NCBI GenBank assembly: GCA_910584805.1
Contig: CAJUCB010000031.1
Span: forward strand, 1-20,505
DNA length: 20,505 nucleotides
Source of the DNA: an uncultured Oscillospiraceae bacterium
GTDB taxonomy: Bacteria > Bacillota > Clostridia > Oscillospirales > Oscillospiraceae
Direction: 5' to 3'
Made by a program: the position numbers and the translations under genes
Part shown: one piece after another, positions 14,346-20,505 of the stretch
Layout: every line of letters starts with the position of its first letter
How positions within the stretch are numbered: position 1 is the first letter of the stretch
The notes under the pieces: generated by a model
Told to the model about the DNA's origin: nothing
The model's input: the letters and a program-made list of their open reading frames with translations, nothing else
Databases searched by the model: none

Positions 14346-15839
14346 ATGGAAAAGAATAAAAACGAAGCCGTGGAGCAGGACCTGTCTGAAATTTTGAAGG
14401 TCCGCCGGGAAAAGCTGGCAAACCTCCAGGAGGCTGGTCAGGACCCCTTTGAACAGACCAAGTTCCAGGTGTCCATCCACGCCCAGGAGGTCAAGGACCG
14501 CTTCGACGCATTGGAGGGCCAGGCAGTGCGCATTGCCGGCCGGCTCATGTCCAAGCGGGGCATGGGCAAGGTGAGCTTTTGCGACTTGCAGGACAAGAGC
14601 GGCCGCATCCAGCTCTATGCCCGCCGGGACGAGATGGACGAGGCGGTGTATAACGCCTTTAAGAAGTACGACATTGGGGACATCGTGGGCGTGGATGGCG
14701 AGGTGTTCCGCACCCAGCGGGGGGAGATGAGTGTCCGTTGTAAGGACATTACCCTGCTGTCTAAGTCCCTGCGTCCCCTGCCGGAGAAATTCCACGGCCT
14801 CACCGACAAGGAGCTGCGCTATCGCCAGCGCTATGTGGACCTGATCGTCAACCCGGACTCCCGGCGCAACTTTGAGATCCGCAGCCGCTTTGTCAGCTAC
14901 CTGCGCAGCTTCCTGGATGGCCGGGGCTATATGGAGGTGGAGACCCCGGTGCTCAACACCATCTCCGGCGGTGCCACGGCCCGGCCTTTCATCACCCACC
15001 ACAATACCCTGGACATCGACATGTATATGCGCATCGCCACAGAGCTGCACCTAAAGCGGCTCATCGTGGGGGGATTGGAACGGGTCTATGAGATTGGCCG
15101 CATCTTCCGCAACGAGGGCATGGACACCAAGCACAACCCGGAATTCACCACTGTGGAGCTCTATGAGGCCTATGCCGACTTCAACGACATGATGGACCTC
15201 TTCGAGGACTTCCTCTCCTCCGCCGCCCAGGAGATTTTGGGGACCTACCAGGTCCAGTGGCAGGGGGAGGACATCGACCTGAGCCCCGGTTGGCGCCGCC
15301 TGACCATGGCGGAAGCGGTGAAGGAGTATGTGGGGGTGGACTTCATGGCCATCTCCGACCACGCCGAGGCAGTGGCTGCTGCCAAAGCCGCTGGGGTGGA
15401 CATGGACGGCGTGGAACCCACCTGGGGCCATGCCCTGTACGAGTGCTTTGACCAGAAGGTGGAAGGGAAACTGATTCAGCCCACCTTCATCACCATGCAC
15501 CCGGTGGACGTGTCCCCCCTGGCCAAGCGCTCCCCCAAGGACCACCGGCTCACCGAGCGCTTTGAGCTCTTCATCTGCCGCAGCGAGATGGGCAACGCCT
15601 TCTCCGAGCTCAACGACCCCATCGACCAGAAGGAGCGCTTCCAGAAGCAAGTGGAGCTCCGGGCCGGCGGCGACGAGGAGGCCGGCATGATGGACGAGGA
15701 CTATATCAACGCATTGGAGTACGGCTTGCCCCCCACAGGTGGACTGGGCATTGGCGTGGACCGCTGCGTCATGCTGCTCACTGGCGCGGATTCCATCCGG
15801 GACGTGATTTTGTTCCCGACGATGAAGCCCATGGAATAA
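14346..15839 (+). CDS. lysS: Lysine--tRNA ligase, class II
   Basis: Charges tRNA-Lys with lysine in the cytoplasm. The 497 residues match the usual bacterial length. An N-terminal helical segment leads into the anticodon-binding OB fold (about 60-142; VRIAGRLMSKRGMGKVSFCD then DLQDKSGRIQLYAR). The catalytic core has motif 1 (FLDGRGYMEVETPVL, 189-203), motif 2 (FRNEGMDTKHNPEFTTVELYEAY, about 254-276) and motif 3 (GLPPTGGLGIGVDRCVMLLT, 460-479). AFSELNDPIDQKERF is typical of LysS and helps separate it from the aspartyl and asparaginyl enzymes and from the short EpmA paralogue, which lacks the anticodon domain. A GGGGAAG stretch lies close before the ATG. It is expressed with greA and is closed by a perfect 18-bp hairpin. 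I see no T-box leader in front of the pair. Confidence 0.98.
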   Translation: MEKNKNEAVEQDLSEILKVRREKLANLQEAGQDPFEQTKFQVSIHAQEVKDRFDALEGQAVRIAGRLMSKRGMGKVSFCDLQDKSGRIQLYARRDEMDEAVYNAFKKYDIGDIVGVDGEVFRTQRGEMSVRCKDITLLSKSLRPLPEKFHGLTDKELRYRQRYVDLIVNPDSRRNFEIRSRFVSYLRSFLDGRGYMEVETPVLNTISGGATARPFITHHNTLDIDMYMRIATELHLKRLIVGGLERVYEIGRIFRNEGMDTKHNPEFTTVELYEAYADFNDMMDLFEDFLSSAAQEILGTYQVQWQGEDIDLSPGWRRLTMAEAVKEYVGVDFMAISDHAEAVAAAKAAGVDMDGVEPTWGHALYECFDQKVEGKLIQPTFITMHPVDVSPLAKRSPKDHRLTERFELFICRSEMGNAFSELNDPIDQKERFQKQVELRAGGDEEAGMMDEDYINALEYGLPPTGGLGIGVDRCVMLLTGADSIRDVILFPTMKPME

Positions 15840-15845
15840 TGTTTG

Positions 15846-15888
15846 ACGGCAGCATACCGGCAGAAAAACGCTGCCGGTATGCTGCCGT
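15846..15888 (+). terminator. Perfect 18-bp hairpin after lysS
   Basis: Arms 15846-15863 and 15871-15888 are exact complements around a 7-nt A-rich loop. No T-run follows (GCTTGTATC), so it is an atypical terminator, a 3'-end stabiliser or a protein-binding palindrome. The arms contain CATACCG and CGGTATG, the same half-sites as the probable TetR operators at 4404-4440 and 5161-5179. Confidence 0.6.
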
Positions 15889-15943
15889 GCTTGTATCAAA
15901 AACCACAACCACCAGAGCATGGAAGGACACAAGGAGGTGAGGC

Positions 15944-17287
15944 ATGAAGCTGGGAAGACGAAGACGGCGCTGGGGCGCCGGGCGGGGGATGCATCCCACC
16001 CGGGCGGTGGCCGTTTCCTTCGGGGCGATGATTGCCCTGGGGACCCTGGCGCTGTTGCTGCCGGTGATGTCCCGGCGCGGCGGCGGCTTTTTCCTCAGCC
16101 TGTTCACCGCCACCTCTGCCACCTGCGTCACAGGCTTCACCCTGGTGGACACCCTGGAGCAATGGACCCTGGAGGGACAGGCGGTGATCCTGCTCCTGGT
16201 GCAGCTTGGGGCCCTGGGCTTCATGATGGCATACAGCCTGGTGCTGCTCCTGCTGCGCCGGGAGATCATCTTTTCCCAAAAGATGGTACTGGCTTCGGCC
16301 CTGGGGCTGAAGAACACCGGAGGCGTGCTGCGCCTGGTGCACCATGGGCTGTTGGGTACCCTGCTGTTCGAGGCGGTGGGTACCTTGTTGCTGGCACTGC
16401 GCTTCGTGCCCCGCTTCGGCATTGGACGGGGGCTGTGGTACAGCCTCTTCCATGCGGTGTCCGCCTTTTGCAACGGGGGCTTCGCCCTGGTGGATATGGA
16501 GGACTACGTGGGAGACCCCTACGTGCTGCTGATCCACATGGGCCTTGCCATCACCGGTGGGCTGGGCTTCATCGTCTGGGAGGATATCCTCCGGGCCAAG
16601 AGCTGGCGGAAGCTGAGCCTGTATAGCCACCTGGCCATCGGGGGCACGGCGGTGCTGCTGGTGCTGGGCTGGGTCTACTTCACTGCCATGGAGTGGGACA
16701 ACCCCGGCACCCTGGGGGCGCTGCCCCCGGCGCAACGGGTCCTGGCGGGGCTGTTCCAGTCCGCCAACCTGCGCACGGCGGGCTTCGCCGTGTTCCCCCA
16801 GGGGGAGATGACAGAGAGCGCCCAGGTGGTGAGTATGCTCTTTATGCTGGTGGGCGGGTGCAGCGGGTCTACGGCCTGCGGCATCAAGGTGGTGACGGTG
16901 GTGGTCCTGGGGGCCGCCCTGGTCAGCGGCCTGCAGGGCCGGGAAGAAGTGGTGGTGGGTGGCCGGACCATCCCCCAGCGCCAGGTGCGCAACGCCATGA
17001 CCTTGACCATGGTGGTGATCTTCACCGCCCTCATCGCCGCCCTGGTGATGGCCCACATTGAGGGGGGCAGCTTCCTCCCCCTGTTTTTTGAGAGCGTGGC
17101 GGCCATCGGAACGGTGGGCCTGAGCACAGGCATCACCGATGGGCTGAGCTTTGCCAGCCACTGCGTCCTCCTGGCCCTGATGTATCTGGGCAGGGTGGGC
17201 ATTTTGGCCTTTTCCCTGGCCTTTTTGACCAAGAAAACTGTGGGGAATAAGATCAAATACCCCAGCTGTGAATTGCTGATCGGATGA
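15944..17287 (+). CDS. ktrB: Potassium uptake membrane subunit, TrkH/KtrB family
   Basis: Ion-translocating subunit of a Trk/Ktr K+ uptake system in the cell membrane. The 447-residue length fits KtrB better than the larger proteobacterial TrkH. The four pore-loop filter repeats are all visible: TCVTGFT (60-66), CNGGF (176-180), RTAGF (277-281) and GTVGLS (389-394), each bringing the glycine that lines the selectivity filter. The VGGCSGSTACGIK stretch (303-315) is the family's third-repeat M2 region, where KtrB has a gating loop. The N-terminus is very basic (KLGRRRRRW). AAGGAGGTGA (15931-15940), close to a perfect anti-16S match, is 3 nt before the ATG. It is followed 23 nt later by the RCK regulatory subunit. 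I see no clear promoter between the lysS hairpin and this gene. The assignment as KtrB versus a Na+-coupled relative is not settled by sequence alone. Confidence 0.93.
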   Translation: MKLGRRRRRWGAGRGMHPTRAVAVSFGAMIALGTLALLLPVMSRRGGGFFLSLFTATSATCVTGFTLVDTLEQWTLEGQAVILLLVQLGALGFMMAYSLVLLLLRREIIFSQKMVLASALGLKNTGGVLRLVHHGLLGTLLFEAVGTLLLALRFVPRFGIGRGLWYSLFHAVSAFCNGGFALVDMEDYVGDPYVLLIHMGLAITGGLGFIVWEDILRAKSWRKLSLYSHLAIGGTAVLLVLGWVYFTAMEWDNPGTLGALPPAQRVLAGLFQSANLRTAGFAVFPQGEMTESAQVVSMLFMLVGGCSGSTACGIKVVTVVVLGAALVSGLQGREEVVVGGRTIPQRQVRNAMTLTMVVIFTALIAALVMAHIEGGSFLPLFFESVAAIGTVGLSTGITDGLSFASHCVLLALMYLGRVGILAFSLAFLTKKTVGNKIKYPSCELLIG

Positions 17288-17310
17288 TCCCCTGAGAGAG
17301 GAGCACAGCC

Positions 17311-17964
17311 ATGGAGAGCTTTGTGGTAATCGGGCTGGGCCGGTTCGGCTCAGCGGTGGCGGAAAAACTGTGCCAGTCAGGGCACCAGGTCCTGGCGGTG
17401 GACACAGACGAGAAGGTGGTCCAGCAGATGGCGGACCACGTGACCCAGGCGGTGGCAGGGGACTGCCAGGACCTGGACGTCCTCCGGGCGCTGGGGGTCA
17501 AGGACATGAGCTGTGCCGTGGTGGCGTTCAGCAACGACATTGGCCGGAGCATCCTTGTGACATTGAACCTCAAGGAGCTGGGGGTGCCCCGGATTATCTG
17601 CAAGGCCCGCACCGCCACCCACGAGGAGCTATTGCGGCGCATCGGGGCGGACCAGGTGGTGTTCCCCGAGCGGGAGAGCGGCTGGAACTTGGCCCAGGCC
17701 CTGTCCAACCGGGAGATTTTGAACTACATCACCCTCACTGAGGGCTACGGGATTGTCAAGCTGGAAGTCCCCCTGGCCTGGGTGGGGAAGACCATCGGGG
17801 AGCTGGATATCCGGCGGCACTACCAGGTGAACATCATTGCCACCCAGCGCAACGGGGAGAACATCCATCCCAACCCGGATAAGAATTACTGCTTCCAAAG
17901 AGGAGACCTGATTTACAGCCTGGGCAGTACAGAAACCAACGACCACATTCTGGATTTGGAGTAA
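17311..17964 (+). CDS. ktrA: K+ uptake regulatory subunit, TrkA/KtrA family (RCK)
   Basis: Cytoplasmic gating ring protein that binds nucleotide and opens the membrane subunit encoded just upstream. It has 217 residues, one RCK unit. The Rossmann start FVVIGLGRFGSAVAEKL carries GxGxxG at 8-13, and the acidic residue at the end of the second strand is Asp31 (AVDTDE), as in nucleotide-binding RCK_N domains. Residues about 138-217 form the RCK_C (TrkA_C) domain, with VGKTIGELDIRRHYQVNIIA. Single-unit length is typical of Ktr/KtrA rather than the double-unit TrkA of E. coli. AGAGGAG (about 17297-17303) precedes the ATG. Its stop is 2 nt before the next start, which suggests that K+ uptake and the rRNA methyltransferase are on one transcript. 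Regulation in Firmicutes often involves c-di-AMP binding to RCK_C, but I cannot confirm the ligand site here. Confidence 0.94.
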   Translation: MESFVVIGLGRFGSAVAEKLCQSGHQVLAVDTDEKVVQQMADHVTQAVAGDCQDLDVLRALGVKDMSCAVVAFSNDIGRSILVTLNLKELGVPRIICKARTATHEELLRRIGADQVVFPERESGWNLAQALSNREILNYITLTEGYGIVKLEVPLAWVGKTIGELDIRRHYQVNIIATQRNGENIHPNPDKNYCFQRGDLIYSLGSTETNDHILDLE

Positions 17965-17966
17965 TC

Positions 17967-18749
17967 ATGGAACATATTACAAGCAGAGCCAACCCCCTCA
18001 TGACCCACGTGCGCAAGCTGGTCAAGGACCGGAAGTTTCGCCGGGCCGAGAACCAAATGGTGGGAGAGGGACCTAAAATGTTGGAGGAGGCCCTCCGTTG
18101 GGGGGCAAAGCTGGATACCGTCTTTTGGGCCACAGGGACAGTGCAGATGGACTGCCCCGACGACGTGCGCCAGGTGGAGATACCAAGATCACTGTTGAGA
18201 GACATTTCCTCCACCCAAACGCCCCAGGGGGTGCTGTTCCTCTGCACCCTACCCACTGAGCCCCTCCCGGAGGCTCTCCCCGGCAGCCGCTACTTGGTGC
18301 TGGACGGCCTTCAGGACCCCGGCAACGTGGGGACCCTCTGGCGCACGGCGGATGCCTTCGGGGCGGACGGCATCCTCCTCCTCCCCGGCTGCGCCGACCC
18401 CTGGAACCCCAAAACCCTCCGGGCCTCTATGGGGGCCTGCTTCCGCCTGCCCCTGTGGGAGACGGAGCTGGAGCCCCTCACCGGGGCCCTGGCCAGGGGG
18501 AGGATCCCCCTGTATGCCACAGCCCTGGGGGAGACTGCGGTGGATATCCAGTCCTGCTCCCTCTGTCCCGCCGCCGTGGTCATCGGCAGCGAGGGGCAGG
18601 GGGTGTCGCGCCGGGTGCTGACCCAGTGCGAGGAGACCTTGCGCATCCCTATGCGCCCCCGCTGTGAATCCCTGAACGCCGCCGCCGCCGGGGCGGTGGT
18701 ATTATGGGAGATGGGCCGGCAGAGTGAGGGGGGGCTTGCTGGTGGGTAA
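17967..18749 (+). CDS. TrmH/SpoU-family RNA 2'-O-methyltransferase
   Basis: SAM-dependent SPOUT methyltransferase likely acting on rRNA. The 260-residue product has an N-terminal substrate-binding domain (about 1-95; SRANPLMTHVRKLVKDRKFR then EGPKMLEEAL, as in the SpoU_sub_bind family) and a knotted catalytic domain with all three motifs: motif 1 LQDPGNVGTLWRTADAFG (115-132, with Asn120 and Arg126), motif 2 VIGSEGQGV (205-213) and motif 3 IPMRPRCESLNAAAAGAV (227-244). This fits the Firmicutes YsgA-like branch often annotated as 23S rRNA methyltransferase; the modified nucleotide cannot be told, so I give no symbol. The start lies 2 nt after the ktrA stop, and its own stop overlaps the dprA start, implying coupled translation on both sides. 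Confidence 0.93.
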   Translation: MEHITSRANPLMTHVRKLVKDRKFRRAENQMVGEGPKMLEEALRWGAKLDTVFWATGTVQMDCPDDVRQVEIPRSLLRDISSTQTPQGVLFLCTLPTEPLPEALPGSRYLVLDGLQDPGNVGTLWRTADAFGADGILLLPGCADPWNPKTLRASMGACFRLPLWETELEPLTGALARGRIPLYATALGETAVDIQSCSLCPAAVVIGSEGQGVSRRVLTQCEETLRIPMRPRCESLNAAAAGAVVLWEMGRQSEGGLAGG

Positions 18750-19989
18750 TATCCGCCACTGGCTATGGCTGACCACCCGGGGCAAGTCCCCGGGGATGTA
18801 TGCCGCCCGCATCCTGGAGCATTTCGGCTCTCCGGAGGCGGCCTACTTTGCCGGCGACCAGGAGTATGACCAACTGCCCTTCCTGCCCCAGGAAGTACGG
18901 GAAGCGCTGAAACACAAGAGCCTGTCTGAGGCGGAGCGGATTTTGGAGGCGTGCGAGAGCGGCAACGTGCAGCTTTTGACCATCCAGGATGCCGCGTATC
19001 CAGAACGTCTGCGACAGTTGAACACGGCCCCCTGCGTCCTCTACATCCGGGGCCGTCTGCCCCGGATGGATGAGGAGGCCGCTGTGGCCATCGTGGGGGC
19101 CCGGAACGCCAGCCCCTACGGGGTGATGGCGGCGGGGAAGCTGGCCTTGGAGCTGTCCCGCCAGGGGGCGCTGGTGGTCAGCGGCAGCGCCCGGGGCGTG
19201 GACTCCGCCGCCCTTCGCGGGGCCCTGCGGGGAGGCGGCCAGGTGGTCTCGGTGCTGGGCAACGGGGTGGATGTGACCTACCCGGCGGAGAACCGCGCCC
19301 TGTATGAGGACATCGCCGCCGCCGGGGCCTTGGTGTCGGAATATCCCCCCAAAACCCCGCCTCTGGGCCCTCACTTCCCTGTGCGCAACCGGATCATTGC
19401 CGGGCTGTGCCTGGGGGTGATTGTGGCGGAGGGGACCCAACGCAGCGGTTCCCTCATCACCGCCCGTTGGGCTCTGGAACAGAACCGGGACGTATTTGCC
19501 GTGCCGGGGAACATCGACAGCGCCATGAGCCAGGGGCCCAACCGCCTCATCCGCCAGGGGGAGGCCAAGCTGGTCCAAGATGCCTGGGATGTGTTAGAGG
19601 AATATGAGGCCCTTTATCCGGCAAAGATTCATCCGAGGGTTTCCCTGCCGCCCCAGGTGGAGCGGGAGCGCCTGCGTCCGCCCAAGGGGCAGCGCCGGCA
19701 CACAGCGGAGCCACAGGCTGCCTCCCAGCCCGAGGTGTCCCAGCAGGCCCCAGAGGAGGAACGCCTTGTCATCGACCTGGGACAGGACAAGGAGGCCCTC
19801 ACCGACGACGAAGCAGCCCTGCTCCGGGCCCTGCAGGGGGACCTGTCCCTGACGGTGGACGACCTGACGGAAAAGACTGCCATCCCTGCCCGGCGGGTGC
19901 TCTCGGCCCTGACCATGCTTCAGGTTCGGGCCCTGATCCAGGAGGGCACCGGCAAGCGGTTTTCCACCAAGGTGCTGCTGAAAGATTGA
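18742..19989 (+). CDS. dprA: DNA-processing protein DprA
   Basis: Loads RecA on incoming single-stranded DNA during natural transformation; conserved also in many bacteria never shown to be competent. The product is about 415 residues. The Rossmann DprA core is clear: AVAIVGARNASPYG, SGSARGVDSAA (canonical SGLARGID), LGNGVDVTYPAENRAL, SEYPPKTPPLGPHFPVRNRI, AEGTQRSGSLITA and DVFAVPGNI. A Pro/Gln-rich linker (about residues 300-345) leads to a winged-helix DprA_WH domain. The start is uncertain. GTG at 18742 has a G-rich stretch about 8 nt upstream and overlaps the preceding stop by 8 nt; GTG at 18724 and TTG at 18736 are in-frame alternatives. It is followed by topA, a very common order. SGSARG in place of SGLARG is a minor variation, and the ssDNA-binding region otherwise looks intact. 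Confidence 0.95.
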   Translation: MGNIRHWLWLTTRGKSPGMYAARILEHFGSPEAAYFAGDQEYDQLPFLPQEVREALKHKSLSEAERILEACESGNVQLLTIQDAAYPERLRQLNTAPCVLYIRGRLPRMDEEAAVAIVGARNASPYGVMAAGKLALELSRQGALVVSGSARGVDSAALRGALRGGGQVVSVLGNGVDVTYPAENRALYEDIAAAGALVSEYPPKTPPLGPHFPVRNRIIAGLCLGVIVAEGTQRSGSLITARWALEQNRDVFAVPGNIDSAMSQGPNRLIRQGEAKLVQDAWDVLEEYEALYPAKIHPRVSLPPQVERERLRPPKGQRRHTAEPQAASQPEVSQQAPEEERLVIDLGQDKEALTDDEAALLRALQGDLSLTVDDLTEKTAIPARRVLSALTMLQVRALIQEGTGKRFSTKVLLKD

Positions 19990-20007
19990 GTGATACGGAC
20001 GGCCCCA

Positions 20008-20026
20008 GGGACGCAGACTGCGTCCC
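20008..20026 (+). terminator. Compact palindromic hairpin between dprA and topA
   Basis: GGGACGCAG (20008-20016) and CTGCGTCCC (20018-20026) are perfectly inverted around one base, which as RNA gives about 8 pairs and a 3-nt loop. GGCC on each side (20001-20004 and 20028-20031) can extend it across an internal loop. No T-run follows, so it is more likely an attenuator, an RNA processing point or a binding palindrome than a full terminator. Confidence 0.5.
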
Positions 20027-20066
20027 CGGCCTACCTTTATGATATGGAAGAAAGAGGTTTTGCGCA

Positions 20067-20505
20067 GTGGCTAAGACGAATCTGGTGATCGTGGAATCAC
20101 CGGCAAAAGCGAAGACCATTGGAAAATATTTGGGCCCCAACTATCAGGTCCTGGCCTCTATGGGTCATGTACGGGACCTGCCCAAGAGTAAAATGGGCGT
20201 GGACCTGGACAACGACTTTACCCCCAACTACCAGCCCATCAAGGGCAAGGAGGAGACGATTGAGCAGTTGAAGGCTGCGGCGGACGCCAGCGAGCACGTG
20301 TTCCTGGCAACGGACCCGGACCGGGAAGGGGAGGCCATCTCCTGGCACCTGCAGGAGCTGCTGGACCTGCCCCGGGGAAAAGCCAACCGGGTGACCTTCA
20401 ACGAGATCACCAAGAAGGTGGTCAGCGAGAGCATCGCCGCCCCTCGGATGATCGACCAGAACCTGGTGGACGCCCAGCAGGCCCGGCGGATTCTGGACCG
20501 GATCG
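20067..20505 (+). CDS. topA: DNA topoisomerase I (3' end cut off by window)
   Basis: Type IA topoisomerase that relaxes negative supercoils. Only the first 146 residues are visible. The start codon is GTG at 20067, with AGAGG (20053-20057) 9 nt upstream. The Toprim domain is clear: LVIVESPAKAKTIGKYLG with the catalytic Glu10, GHVRDLP, then ATDPDREGEAISWHL with Asp83, Asp85 and Glu87 that bind Mg2+. NEITKKVVSESIA and QQARRILDRI start the domain leading to the active-site tyrosine, which lies beyond the window. DPDREGEAI and this spacing fit bacterial topoisomerase I rather than topoisomerase III. It follows dprA by 77 nt, a conserved order in Firmicutes. Confidence 0.97.
   Translation, partial: MAKTNLVIVESPAKAKTIGKYLGPNYQVLASMGHVRDLPKSKMGVDLDNDFTPNYQPIKGKEETIEQLKAAADASEHVFLATDPDREGEAISWHLQELLDLPRGKANRVTFNEITKKVVSESIAAPRMIDQNLVDAQQARRILDRI

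Noticed and set aside
15896..17161. 421-codon minus-strand open frame opposite the K+ uptake gene
   Set aside because: His/Gln/Pro/Gly-rich shadow of the ktrB coding strand; the plus frame has all four filter motifs.

Overview
The window is about 60% GC, Gram-positive-type chromosomal DNA. Strong AGGAGG ribosome-binding sites, sigma-A-like promoters (one exactly TTGACA-17-TATAAT), a fusA-tuf pair and Firmicutes-type gene families point to a clostridial Firmicute, most likely Oscillospiraceae (Flavonifractor/Intestinimonas/Lawsonibacter-like). The family-level placement is inferred from protein appearance and gene order, not from a search. Both ends cut through genes: fusA lacks its 5' end and topA lacks its 3' end.

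Layout. (1) 1-3420: end of the str-type translation operon, fusA then tuf. tuf has its own promoter behind two hairpins and ends at a strong terminator. (2) 3439-4290: a small MscS-type mechanosensitive channel. (3) 4393-7874: a TetR-type repressor, a BcrA-like ABC ATPase, its membrane partner and an MFS efflux protein. Palindromes sharing a CATACCG/CGGTATG half-site lie at the tetR promoter and in front of the ABC gene, which suggests a self-regulated drug or peptide resistance cassette. (4) 7874-8551: a bidirectional terminator, then the only minus-strand gene, a DUF4830-like lipid-anchored or membrane-anchored protein of unknown function (one N-terminal membrane segment). (5) 8552-9262: an RsuA-family pseudouridine synthase. 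(6) 9299-9568: a good promoter followed by about 215 nt of highly pairable sequence without a gene, which I propose is a 6S-like RNA. (7) 9569-13681: a CdaR/PucR-type regulator, ftsE, ftsX, a 39-residue one-helix membrane peptide, a terminator, and an S41 C-terminal processing protease. (8) 13727-15888: greA-lysS from a consensus promoter, ending at a perfect 18-bp hairpin. (9) 15944-20505: the K+ uptake pair trkH/ktrB and trkA/ktrA, a TrmH/SpoU-family rRNA methyltransferase, dprA and the start of topA, closely packed or overlapping and probably co-transcribed.

Most of the window is conserved housekeeping: translation, transcript-cleavage rescue, lysyl-tRNA charging, rRNA modification, division-linked envelope remodelling, K+ homeostasis, transformation/recombination and DNA supercoiling. 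I see no CRISPR array, transposase, prophage, tRNA or rRNA gene, and no clearly new multi-gene system. The parts most worth checking are the structured RNA at about 9334-9550, the TetR operator set, the ftsEX neighbourhood (PucR-type regulator, unlisted small membrane peptide, S41 protease instead of a murein hydrolase), and two genes (mscS and the S41 protease) starting immediately downstream of strong terminators with no visible promoter.
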